The translations under genes and the position numbers were made by a program. A stretch of DNA of 57,582 nt. Source: Spartobacteria bacterium (GTDB lineage Bacteria > Verrucomicrobiota > Verrucomicrobiia > Chthoniobacterales > UBA6821). Shown piece by piece: positions 10,934 to 20,123 of the stretch (positions are counted from its first letter, which is position 1; the number at the start of each line of letters is the position of its first letter). Below the pieces are notes generated by a model. It worked only from the letters and a program-made list of their open reading frames with translations. It did not search any database and was not told where the DNA came from. Location: positions 1 to 57,582 of the forward strand of contig CANIBV010000002.1 in NCBI GenBank assembly GCA_947466005.1, written 5' to 3'.

Positions 10934-11497
10934 TTAGGCTTTTTCGACCTGCCAGTACTCCAACTCCACGGGCGTGTCGCGGCCGAAGATGCTGACACTG
11001 ACGCGGAGCTTTCCACGCTCGGGATCAACTTCCTCGACGATACCCTGCTGGTTCTGGAAGGGGCCGTCGGAAACCTTGACCTTATCGCCGACCTCGTAGG
11101 AGATCTTGGAGGTGACGGTGTCCTCGCGTTCCTTCATCTGCGAAAGCATGCCATCGACCTCTTTCTGGCGCATGGGGATGGGCTTGTCCTTGGTTCCGGC
11201 AAACCCGATAACGCCTGTGGTGTCCTTGATAAAGTACCAGGTCTTGTCGATGAGTTCGTTATTCTCATCGAGGAGATGCATGTTGACGATGAGGTAACCC
11301 GGAAAGAATTTACGCGTGGTCTCGGTCTTCTTGCCGCGCTTGATCTCCTGCACTCGCTCAGTCGGAATGAGTACCTCGAAGACATGATCGCCGAGTTCCT
11401 CGGTAGCAATCCTCTTGACGATGTTGTCGTGGACTTTCTTTTCCTGTCCTGAGAGGACATGAACGACGAACCACTGGTCTTTCGGTGCGAGTGCCAT
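10934..11497 (-). CDS. nusG: Transcription termination/antitermination protein NusG
   Basis: A 187-residue protein with an N-terminal NGN domain (residues about 8-115, including KKTETTRKFFPGYL) that binds the RNA polymerase clamp, and a C-terminal KOW domain (about 135-165, VKVSDGPFQNQQGIVEEVD). It modulates elongation, Rho termination and coupling to ribosomes. It lies 21 bases downstream of secE on the same strand, as is usual. What is unusual is that rplK, rplA, rplJ, rplL and rpoB do not follow; a plus-strand unknown gene does. Confidence 0.95.
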   Translation of the reverse strand: MALAPKDQWFVVHVLSGQEKKVHDNIVKRIATEELGDHVFEVLIPTERVQEIKRGKKTETTRKFFPGYLIVNMHLLDENNELIDKTWYFIKDTTGVIGFAGTKDKPIPMRQKEVDGMLSQMKEREDTVTSKISYEVGDKVKVSDGPFQNQQGIVEEVDPERGKLRVSVSIFGRDTPVELEYWQVEKA

Positions 11498-11518
11498 GTT
11501 AAAAATATTTGGGGAAAA

Positions 11519-11734
11519 CTAGGGCCGGGTCAAAAAACCGACCACATTGATGGTGATAAAATCGAAAAAGGAAATGTAACCGCCTACCAAAAGCATGGCG
11601 ATGATGACTACCAAGGTGGAGTCCCAGAGTTCCTTGTACTTACGGAATCCACGCTCACTGTCGTCCCACGGCCACTGCACCTTCGTCAGTTCCGCGCGGA
11701 CCTCACCGAAGTAGGAGCCGATTTTATTAGCCAT
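11519..11734 (-). CDS. secE: Preprotein translocase subunit SecE
   Basis: A 71-residue single-span SecE of the short type. An amphipathic N-terminal helix (GSYFGEVRAELTKVQWPWDD) is followed by one membrane segment (TLVVIIAMLLVGGYISFFDF). SecE clamps SecY in the SecYEG translocon in the inner membrane. It sits between tRNA-Trp and nusG, the standard location. The start ATG at 11734 has no Shine-Dalgarno-like sequence. Confidence 0.92.
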   Translation of the reverse strand: MANKIGSYFGEVRAELTKVQWPWDDSERGFRKYKELWDSTLVVIIAMLLVGGYISFFDFITINVVGFLTRP

Positions 11735-11769
11735 AAAAATTTGCGAAATTTGGAACGAAGGATGCAGAG

Positions 11770-11842
11770 CAGGCCAGGAGGGACTCGAACCCCCAACAAA
11801 CGGTTTTGGAGACCGCTACTCTACCAATTGAGCTACTGGCCT
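11770..11842 (-). tRNA. trnW: tRNA-Trp (anticodon CCA)
   Basis: On the minus strand a 73-base cloverleaf starts AGGCCAGTAGCTCAATTGG. The acceptor stem AGGCCAG/CTGGCCT pairs fully, the anticodon loop reads CTCCAAA (anticodon CCA), the T-arm contains GGTTCGAGTCC, and the discriminator base is G73. CCA is not encoded. It lies 14 bases after the tuf stop and just before secE, a widespread bacterial order. Confidence 0.95.
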
Positions 11843-11856
11843 AGGCTTGGGATGTG

Positions 11857-13041
11857 TTAGTCGAGGATCTCGGAGACACGACCCGCACCGACGGTGCGTC
11901 CACCCTCGCGGATAGCGAAGCGGATGGTCTTCTCCATGGCGATCGGGCTGCCGAGCTCGACCTCAATGGCGACGTTGTCTCCGGGCATGACCATCTCGAC
12001 TCCCTCGGGCAGCTTGACTGCGCCGGTGACGTCGGTGGTGCGGAAGTAGAACTGAGGGCGGTAGTTCGTGAAGAACGGCGTGTGACGTCCGCCTTCTTCC
12101 TTACTGAGAACGTAGATCTCAGCCTTGAACTTCTTGTGAGGCTTGATGGAGCCGACCTTGGCAATAACCTGCCCACGCTCGATGTCATCTTTCTTCACGC
12201 CACGGAGGAGAATTCCGACGTTGTCGCCGGCTTCTGCTGTGTCGAGGAGTTTACGGAACATCTCGATATCGGTGACCGTTGTCTTCTGTGTGTCGCGGAG
12301 ACCAACGATCTCGACTTCCTCACCCTTTTTGAGGATACCACGCTCGACGCGGCCGGTGGCCACGGTGCCACGACCTTCGATGTTGAACACGTCCTCAACG
12401 GGTAGGAGGAAAGGCTGATCCTTCGGACGCTCAGGCATCGGGATGTAGGAATCAACAGCTTCGATGAGGGCGAGGATGTTCTTCTCCTGCTCTGCGTCGC
12501 CTTCAAGCGCCTTCTTGGCGCTGCCCTTGATGATGGGGATCTCATCGCCTGGGAAATCGTAGCTGGTGAGGAGATCGCGGATCTCCATCTCGACGAGATC
12601 GATAAGCTCCGGATCATCAACGAGGTCAACCTTGTTCATGAACACAACGATGGAAGGAACTCCGACCTGACGGGCAAGCAGGATGTGCTCGCGGGTCTGG
12701 GGCATCGGGCCGTCAGCAGCGCTGACAACGAGGATGGCTCCGTCCATCTGGGCAGCACCGGTGATCATGTTCTTCACATAATCGGCGTGTCCCGGACAGT
12801 CGACGTGCGCGTAGTGGCGCTTGTCGCTCTCGTACTCGACGTGTGCGGTGGAAATCGTAATACCACGAGCCTTCTCTTCAGGGGCTGCGTCGATCTGATC
12901 GTAGGCACGCGCCTCGGCCTTGCCGGTCTTGGCCAGCACAGTGGTGATAGCGGCGGTGAGTGTGGTCTTGCCGTGATCAACGTGCCCGATCGTGCCGATG
13001 TTCACGTGATCTTTTTCGCGTTTGAAGGCTTCTTTTGCCAT
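11857..13041 (-). CDS. tuf: Elongation factor Tu
   Basis: This 394-residue GTPase brings aminoacyl-tRNA to the ribosome. The G1 loop GHVDHGKT is at residues 19-26; DCPGH and NKVD follow at about 81 and 136; the beta-barrel domains 2 and 3 follow in the usual order. It lies between tRNA-Thr and tRNA-Trp, reading toward secE-nusG, so it is probably expressed from the promoter upstream of tRNA-Thr. The start has no Shine-Dalgarno sequence in spite of the very high expression expected; the leader is A/C-rich. Confidence 0.97.
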   Translation of the reverse strand: MAKEAFKREKDHVNIGTIGHVDHGKTTLTAAITTVLAKTGKAEARAYDQIDAAPEEKARGITISTAHVEYESDKRHYAHVDCPGHADYVKNMITGAAQMDGAILVVSAADGPMPQTREHILLARQVGVPSIVVFMNKVDLVDDPELIDLVEMEIRDLLTSYDFPGDEIPIIKGSAKKALEGDAEQEKNILALIEAVDSYIPMPERPKDQPFLLPVEDVFNIEGRGTVATGRVERGILKKGEEVEIVGLRDTQKTTVTDIEMFRKLLDTAEAGDNVGILLRGVKKDDIERGQVIAKVGSIKPHKKFKAEIYVLSKEEGGRHTPFFTNYRPQFYFRTTDVTGAVKLPEGVEMVMPGDNVAIEVELGSPIAMEKTIRFAIREGGRTVGAGRVSEILD

Positions 13042-13090
13042 ATGGGTGGGTGTGCTGGTTGTTTTTGTTTTTGGTGATTCGTTCCTCTGG

Positions 13091-13163
<73 letters not shown>

Positions 13164-13316
13164 CTGCCCGGTCCGAAGACCGGCCAAGTTTTAAAAGAAC
13201 ATTGGCCCAAGGGTTGCCGGGGCCGTTTCCACAAGTTCCTAAAAGCATCGACCGCTGCACGAGTCACACAAAATGACGGCAACGCAACAATGCTTTCCGA
13301 GAAAAAGCGGACATAA

Positions 13317-13345
13317 AGAATGCTGTGCAGAAGTTCTTCTGTCAA
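13317..13345 (-). promoter_or_regulatory. Candidate promoter of the tRNA-Thr-tuf operon
   Basis: The minus strand has a perfect -35 hexamer TTGACA (13340-13345) and, after a 17-base spacer, CATTCT (13317-13322), a weak -10. The spacer contains the dyad CAGAAG-CTTCTG. It lies about 155 bases upstream of tRNA-Thr. Confidence 0.4.
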
Positions 13346-13384
13346 AAGCAATTTTAGGGGTGCCTCGCATCGGCACCTTGTTGC

Positions 13385-14074
13385 ATGATTCTCTTCATGA
13401 GTTCCCACGAGCGTCCCGACATTCTGGATGTCGCCTCCTTCCGGCGTGACTACCATCACTCGGAACTCCGACGCGCCGATCTCCCCCCCGACCCCTTCAC
13501 TCAGTTCCACGGGTGGCTAGACGAGGCCTCAGACTGTCCTGAGATCATCGAGTCGACTGCGATGGTGCTCTCCACCGCCTCCGCCAAGGGGGAGGTCACC
13601 TCCCGGATCGTCCTGCTGAAGGGATACGATGCGAAGGGCTTCCGCTTTTTCACCAACACGACCAGCCGCAAGGCCGTTCAGATTGCGGGAAACGACTCGG
13701 TCTCCCTGCTCTTCTACTGGGAGGCCCTTGAGCGTCAGATCCAGATCAACGGTCATGCCTCCCTGCTCCCCCGCGCGGAAACGGAAGCCTACTTCGCCAG
13801 TCGCCCGCGCGGCAGTCGGATCGGCGCCTGGGCCTCACGCCAGAGCTCGGTGCTGCCCGACCGCGAGACTCTGGACCGAAGGACTGCCGAACTTGAGGAG
13901 CGCTTCGCTGAGGGCGAGGTGCCCGTCCCGGAGTTCTGGAGCGGTTATCTGGTGGCTCCGCAGAGCATCGAGTTCTGGCAGGGACGGCCCAACCGTCTCC
14001 ATGACAGGCTCCGCTACCAGCTCACTGGATCCGGCGATTCGGCGTCATGGAGCATCGAGCGACTCAGTCCGTGA
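13385..14074 (+). CDS. pdxH: Pyridoxine/pyridoxamine 5'-phosphate oxidase
   Basis: A 229-residue FMN enzyme that makes pyridoxal 5'-phosphate. Family motifs seen are SRIVLLKGYDAKGFRFFTN, the FMN/PLP-contacting SRKAVQ and FYWEALERQIQING, GSRIGAWASRQS, and the C-terminal RLHDRLRY followed by W-x-IERLSP. The length suits the family. An inner ATG at 13397 (MSSHERPD) is an equally good start. The YihY-type gene follows 28 bases later in the same direction. Confidence 0.93.
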   Translation: MILFMSSHERPDILDVASFRRDYHHSELRRADLPPDPFTQFHGWLDEASDCPEIIESTAMVLSTASAKGEVTSRIVLLKGYDAKGFRFFTNTTSRKAVQIAGNDSVSLLFYWEALERQIQINGHASLLPRAETEAYFASRPRGSRIGAWASRQSSVLPDRETLDRRTAELEERFAEGEVPVPEFWSGYLVAPQSIEFWQGRPNRLHDRLRYQLTGSGDSASWSIERLSP

Positions 14075-14102
14075 TGGGGTAGACAACGAGCGCTTCCCGT
14101 CC

Positions 14103-15041
14103 ATGCTGTCATTCCACATCAAAAGGAGAGCCCTCTATCTGTGGCGTCTCTTAAGGGAGACGGTCACGATCTATAATCGCATCGGAGGTGAGCAGAACGC
14201 GGCAGCCTTCGCATACTATGCCCTCTTCTCGCTGGTGCCGCTCATCGCGCTGCTCCTGACCCTTGGTTCCTATTTTTTCCCGGCGGACTCCGTGATGACG
14301 ACGATCCACCGCTTCGTCCCGATGGGGGAGGATCAGCAGGATCTGCTCTGGAGCATGGTGCGTGGCTTGGAAAAGGCGCGAGGCAGCGTGAGCATCGTCT
14401 CCATCCTGATTCTGACCTGGGCCTCCCTGCGCTTCTTTCAATCCCTGGTACTCTCGATCAATCATGCTTGGGGCACACGCCGCCTCCCCTGGTGGCAGAT
14501 GCCGCTGAAAAACTTCCTGATGATCCTTGCCATGTCAGGCGCCCTGATTATCGGCACCGTGGTCCCGGCCATCCTCCAGGGGATCGCCCGGTTACTGCAT
14601 TATCTGGAGGACATCATCAATGACCATTTCCCTCTGCTCAATGTCGAGCGCCTCCTAGCCGTGGTCGATCTCAGCCGTTATGTCGGAGGCACCCTGATCC
14701 TTTTCTACTCCTTTGCCGTTCTCTACATGCTGGCGCCGAGGCGCAGCATCCGACTTTCCCAAATCTGGATTCCCACACTCGTGGTCTCGATCCTGCTTCA
14801 ACTCGGCCAGGCCTTCTTCGTTCACATCGTCCCGAAACTCATCAACTACAGCGCGATCTACGGCGCGATGGGGAGTATGATGTTCCTGCTGCTCTGGGTC
14901 TACATGGCAGGCGTCATCATCATCGGCGGGGGTTGCCTCTGCGCCGCTCTAGCCCACCTCGGGGGCCATGCCTACATCAATCACCGGCAGCTGGGATTGC
15001 ACCCCGAGGAGGTGCCGCCGTGCGATCATCCGAACCCGTAG
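14103..15041 (+). CDS. YihY/BrkB family inner-membrane protein
   Basis: A 312-residue membrane protein with about six hydrophobic segments. Family hallmarks are the N-terminal NAAAFAYYALFSLVPLIALL, the segment ASLRFFQSLVLSINHAWGT, and the late YGAMGSMMFLLLWVYMAGVI. Homologues were once called ribonuclease BN, wrongly; the function is still unclear. The open frame extends upstream into pdxH, but the ATG at 14103 gives a family-typical N-terminus. It is probably co-transcribed with pdxH. Confidence 0.88.
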   Translation: MLSFHIKRRALYLWRLLRETVTIYNRIGGEQNAAAFAYYALFSLVPLIALLLTLGSYFFPADSVMTTIHRFVPMGEDQQDLLWSMVRGLEKARGSVSIVSILILTWASLRFFQSLVLSINHAWGTRRLPWWQMPLKNFLMILAMSGALIIGTVVPAILQGIARLLHYLEDIINDHFPLLNVERLLAVVDLSRYVGGTLILFYSFAVLYMLAPRRSIRLSQIWIPTLVVSILLQLGQAFFVHIVPKLINYSAIYGAMGSMMFLLLWVYMAGVIIIGGGCLCAALAHLGGHAYINHRQLGLHPEEVPPCDHPNP

Positions 15042-15110
15042 GGGAAAGGATGAAACTTTTGAGACCTGAAAAAGTTTGGGGCTTCTTTCCTTTGGACTTC
15101 CTCTTTTCAG

Positions 15111-15148
15111 GTTTGCTTGCCCTGCCATTGCTTCGCCTACGTTACGGC
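15111..15148 (+). repeat. Dispersed 38-base repeat, copy B
   Basis: It begins GTTTGCTTGCCCTGCCATTG and ends CTACGTTACGGC, matching copy C (22670-22707) at about 34 of 38 positions. It lies in the intergenic gap after the YihY-type gene. Confidence 0.7.
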
Positions 15149-15174
15149 AGGCTTCAGCTCTCGCTTTTTGCTGC

Positions 15175-15207
15175 TCCCGGTCAGCAACAGGTAGTCGCTG
15201 ACCGGGA
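15175..15207. repeat. Strong inverted repeat between convergent genes
   Basis: TCCCGGTCAGC (15175-15185) and GCTGACCGGGA (15197-15207) form a perfect 11-bp stem with an 11-base loop. It lies just beyond the stop of the leftward exported-protein gene and after the YihY-type gene. There is no T-run on either side, so it is a possible but unproven terminator. Confidence 0.5.
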
Positions 15208-15218
15208 ACCGGGGAAAA

Positions 15219-15851
15219 CTAGGAAGCCTTGGGGCGGGCCATCTTCGGCCCCGTCAATCCAAGCCACCGCTTCTTCTGCTCGGCATTCAACTGGGCATAG
15301 ATGCTGCGGCCGGTTGTCTTCTGCAGGCGGCGCAGATCGAGATCCTTGCGGAAGGAGGTGATCTTGCCCTCGTGGAAGCGCTTCATGACGGAGGAGGCCT
15401 TCGCCTGCTCAACGGCGTGGATCTCGGAGATTTTCCTGAGTTGGCGCGCATCCAACCCAAGGAGCTTTTGCTCCGACGGGGAGGTCAGGAGTGAGGCTCC
15501 TAGCATCTGGCGCTCGATCTGGCGGAGGCGCTGCCGTTGAGCCGTGTTTAGGACATCGAGAGCGCGGCGGTTGTAGGTCGCGCGGAACGAGTCGAGATCT
15601 GCGGAGGCCTTGGGAGCCACCTTCGAATCAAGAAGTCCAACGGTGGCGACGACACCAACCTTCGCCTTGTACTCGGCGCGAAGCGAATCAAGGAGCGCAC
15701 ATTGCAGCGAGGAAAGCTTCAGATCCTGCCGTACCGGCTCGAGGCCAAGCAGGACGGGGATCGAGGCGGGGCTGTCGGGGGCGTCTTTGGCGATGACAAG
15801 GGAGGCCGAGACGAGTAGGGCTGCAAGCAGCAGGAGGGAAGTGCGCTTCAT
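15219..15851 (-). CDS. Exported helical protein of unknown function, Spy/CpxP-like repeats
   Basis: Counting from the ATG at 15851 it has 210 residues, beginning with a clear signal peptide (MKRTSLLLLAALLVSASLVIA). The longer in-frame start at 15887 would overlap tal and is less likely. The mature part is predicted all-helical and has three LTxxQ-like turns (LSSLQ, LNTAQ, LNAEQ) spaced along the chain, as in Spy/CpxP-type periplasmic proteins. That resemblance is weak and the family is not firmly recognised. It lies 29 bases downstream of tal in the same direction. Confidence 0.75.
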   Translation of the reverse strand: MKRTSLLLLAALLVSASLVIAKDAPDSPASIPVLLGLEPVRQDLKLSSLQCALLDSLRAEYKAKVGVVATVGLLDSKVAPKASADLDSFRATYNRRALDVLNTAQRQRLRQIERQMLGASLLTSPSEQKLLGLDARQLRKISEIHAVEQAKASSVMKRFHEGKITSFRKDLDLRRLQKTTGRSIYAQLNAEQKKRWLGLTGPKMARPKAS

Positions 15852-15880
15852 CGTGGTCGTGGTGGAGGCAGGTAGCCGGT

Positions 15881-16840
15881 TCAGCAAGCCTGAGCGATCA
15901 TGCCCTCGAGCTTGACGATATCGGCACCGAACTTGCGGATACCCTCGGCCAGCTTGTCGGTGGCCATGGCATCCTCGTTCAGAAGCCAGCGGAAGCTCTT
16001 CTCGTCGAAAGGAATCCTCTCGATCTCCATCTCCTTGGCAGCCTCGGGGCTCAGGACGCGAGGCATCGGCTCGGTGGACTGCTCCAGCTTCTCGAGGATG
16101 TCGGGGCTGATCGTGAGAAGATCGCAGCCTGCAAGCGCGACGATTTCACCCGTGTTGCGGAAGCTGGCTCCCATGACCTGGGTCTCGTAGCCGAACTTCT
16201 TGAAGTAGTTGTAGATCTTATGGACCGACTGGACGCCAGGATCCTCCATGCCGACAAATTCCTTGCCGGTGGTCGCCTTGTAGTAGTCGTAGATACGACC
16301 GACAAAGGGGGAGATGAGGCGAGCCTTGGCCTCGGCGCAGGCAACGGCCTGAGGCATCGAGAACATGAGTGTCAGGTTGCAGTTGATGCCTTCCTTCTGG
16401 AGGACTTCAGCGGCACGGATGCCCTCCCAGGAGGAGGCGATCTTGATCAGGACGCGCTCGCGGTCGATGCCAACGCTCTTGTAGAGACCGATCAGATAGC
16501 GGGCCTTCTCAAGAGTGGCTTCGGTGTCAAAGGAGAGACGGGCATCCACTTCGGTGCTGACACGACCGGGGACGATCTTGAGGATCTCACAGCCGAACAG
16601 GATAAGAGTGTCGTCGATGATCTTCTTCCAGAGGGCTGAACCGGAGAGACTGGATCCCTTATTGTCGGCGATCGCCTTGTCCAGAAGTGTGTGGTATTGG
16701 GGATTCAGAACCGCCTTGAGGATGAGCGAAGGATTCGTCGTGGCATCCTGGGGCTGGAATTTCTTGATGTCCTCGAAATTACCCGTGTCGGCAACAACGG
16801 TGGTGAATTGCTTGAGGGCTTGAAGTTGGTTAACGCTCAT
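15881..16840 (-). CDS. tal: Transaldolase
   Basis: A 319-residue enzyme of the TalA/TalB type in the non-oxidative pentose-phosphate pathway, moving a dihydroxyacetone unit from sedoheptulose 7-phosphate to glyceraldehyde 3-phosphate. The Schiff-base lysine is K133 in LIKIASSWEG. The N-terminal DATTNPSLILKA and VSTEVDARLSFDTEA are family motifs. With xylA and xylB elsewhere in the window it would feed xylose carbon into central metabolism. The start has no Shine-Dalgarno sequence. Confidence 0.95.
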   Translation of the reverse strand: MSVNQLQALKQFTTVVADTGNFEDIKKFQPQDATTNPSLILKAVLNPQYHTLLDKAIADNKGSSLSGSALWKKIIDDTLILFGCEILKIVPGRVSTEVDARLSFDTEATLEKARYLIGLYKSVGIDRERVLIKIASSWEGIRAAEVLQKEGINCNLTLMFSMPQAVACAEAKARLISPFVGRIYDYYKATTGKEFVGMEDPGVQSVHKIYNYFKKFGYETQVMGASFRNTGEIVALAGCDLLTISPDILEKLEQSTEPMPRVLSPEAAKEMEIERIPFDEKSFRWLLNEDAMATDKLAEGIRKFGADIVKLEGMIAQAC

Positions 16841-16919
16841 AAGGGGTAAAATTTGGTGTGGGGTTGTCAGGAAAGCAATCTTTGAGTTGAGGAATGTCTT
16901 GCGGAGGAGGAGCCTCCGA

Positions 16920-18512
<1,593 letters not shown>

Positions 18513-18607
18513 GGGTGAGGGATCATAGGGAAGCCAAAGAGAAAATCCAGCTTGGCCATCGGCGCGGTGAAAGATTCCCCCTGAATCCTTTCAGTACCTG
18601 CATCGCG

Positions 18608-19174
18608 CTAAGTGAACAAAACTCCGAGCAGTCTCGAAAACAGCTCTTTCCGCCGTCCATGCTCCTCATCGCTGAGGACCGAGACCAGCGTTCCGGGATC
18701 TATTTCCGGAAGCTCCACCCAGGAGCGGCAACCGCCGAAGCGCTGCTCCATCGGAAGGGTGACTGGTGGCTCCAGCCGGTAGACGCGGACGAACGCTACG
18801 TTGATCCCGTCGCCACCGAGGGATCCCTTCTCCGTGTCATACTCGAAACGCTCCTCGATCACCGAGGCATCAAGCACATGAAGGTCACTCAGGCGGTGAA
18901 CAGCCTCCTTGTCACTGATTCGTCCGCTCCATTCGATCGTGGCGATGTAGCTGAGCGTGATCTCCTCCGGGAGCTTTTCCGGAAGGGTGGCATCGGGGAG
19001 ACGGATCTTCTCCACCTGACCATGGAACCAGGTCGGGAAGAGGTAAAACTCGTCGTGTTCGAAACCGAATCCCTTCCTCCCCTCGGCAATCCCACCCTTG
19101 CGCAGGATCACACTCTGTTGACCTGACCCAAGGGCTTCACAGACCAGGGCCCACTCTTTGAATGCTACAGGCAT
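18608..19174 (-). CDS. DUF1802 family protein
   Basis: A 188-residue protein from the ATG at 19174. The start AFKEWALVCEALGSGQQSVI followed by LRKGGIAEGRKGF and the later FYLFPTWFHGQ is the DUF1802 signature. The function of the family is unknown. A longer in-frame start at 19246 would add an atypical N-terminus and reach toward the divergent PHP gene, so I prefer the shorter one. It is upstream of pyrG on the same strand with a gap of about 95 bases. Confidence 0.8.
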   Translation of the reverse strand: MPVAFKEWALVCEALGSGQQSVILRKGGIAEGRKGFGFEHDEFYLFPTWFHGQVEKIRLPDATLPEKLPEEITLSYIATIEWSGRISDKEAVHRLSDLHVLDASVIEERFEYDTEKGSLGGDGINVAFVRVYRLEPPVTLPMEQRFGGCRSWVELPEIDPGTLVSVLSDEEHGRRKELFSRLLGVLFT

Positions 19175-19275
19175 GACGTTCCAATACCGCCAAGAGGCGA
19201 ACTCAAAAAGGATTTTTGCGAGTGGAATTTTTTGGGTGCTTGGCATCGGGGCAAATCAGTAGCAACAATTCCAGG

Positions 19276-19974
19276 ATGCTCCACGCCTTTGACCTGCATC
19301 TTCATACCCATTATTCGGCGGATGCCTGCGGATCCCCCGACGCCATGGTGGAGGCGGCAAAGCGCCGGGGCCTCAGCGGAATCGCCCTCACCGACCACAA
19401 CACCTGCGCCGCCGTTGAGCACCTCACCCGGGCGGGGCTCATCCGCGAGGACGGGCTGGCCGTCGATGGATTTCTAATCATTCCTGGCGTGGAAGTCTCC
19501 ACTGCCGACGGACACCTCCTCTGCCTCGGCACAACCCTCCCCTTGATGAAAGGGAGGCCGGCCATCGAGGTCGCGGCGGTGGTCAGGGAACGCGGAGGGA
19601 TCGTCATTGCCCCCCATCCGTACGATTCCTTCCGCGCGGGCATCCATGAGGAGACCCTCGATCTGCTCGATCTCGCGGCAGTTGAGACCTTCAATGCGGC
19701 CGTCACTCTGCGACGATTCAATGCCAAGGCAGCCGCCTACGCCGCGCGGCGTGGACTTGCCGCGACGGCGGCCAGCGACGCCCACCATGCCTCGGCGGCC
19801 GGAATCTGCACCACGGCGTACGATCTCTCCGAGCTCTCAGTCGCCTCGGTCCTGGAGGCGATACCGCAGGGCGGGGAACGCACCGAGCGCTACCTCCCCT
19901 TCTCCGAATCGATGAAGAAGAATCTCGGCAACTGGTTCCGCCTCTTCAATCCCTCACCCGGTCGAAAAAGCTGA
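19276..19974 (+). CDS. PHP-domain metal-dependent phosphoesterase
   Basis: A 232-residue protein. The PHP motifs are seen in order: DLHLHTHYSADA, ALTDHNT, GVEVSTADGHLLCLG, IAPHPYD and SDAHHAS, giving the His/Asp set for a multinuclear metal site. Related stand-alone PHP proteins hydrolyse phosphoesters such as pAp or 5'-nucleotides; the substrate here is not known. The ATG at 19276 fits the family N-terminus; an upstream in-frame start at 19216 adds an unlikely leader. Divergent from the DUF1802 gene. Confidence 0.88.
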   Translation: MLHAFDLHLHTHYSADACGSPDAMVEAAKRRGLSGIALTDHNTCAAVEHLTRAGLIREDGLAVDGFLIIPGVEVSTADGHLLCLGTTLPLMKGRPAIEVAAVVRERGGIVIAPHPYDSFRAGIHEETLDLLDLAAVETFNAAVTLRRFNAKAAAYAARRGLAATAASDAHHASAAGICTTAYDLSELSVASVLEAIPQGGERTERYLPFSESMKKNLGNWFRLFNPSPGRKS

Positions 19975-20123
19975 AACTAGAAACCTGCAACCTGAAATTT
20001 GAAGCCACATGGCTTCTGAAGACTCGGTTCTCTTTTTTCCACAAATTCCTCACCCAAACCCTTCCCATTTTAGCCTTTTTCTTTTCTTCATCCTTCAGCC
20101 TTCAGCCTTAATAACTTTTTGTC

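Noticed and set aside
11459..11860. Plus-strand open frame across secE and tRNA-Trp
   Set aside because: Its end is a translation of the tRNA antisense strand (GGTRTPNKRFWRPLLYQL), a well-known artefact.
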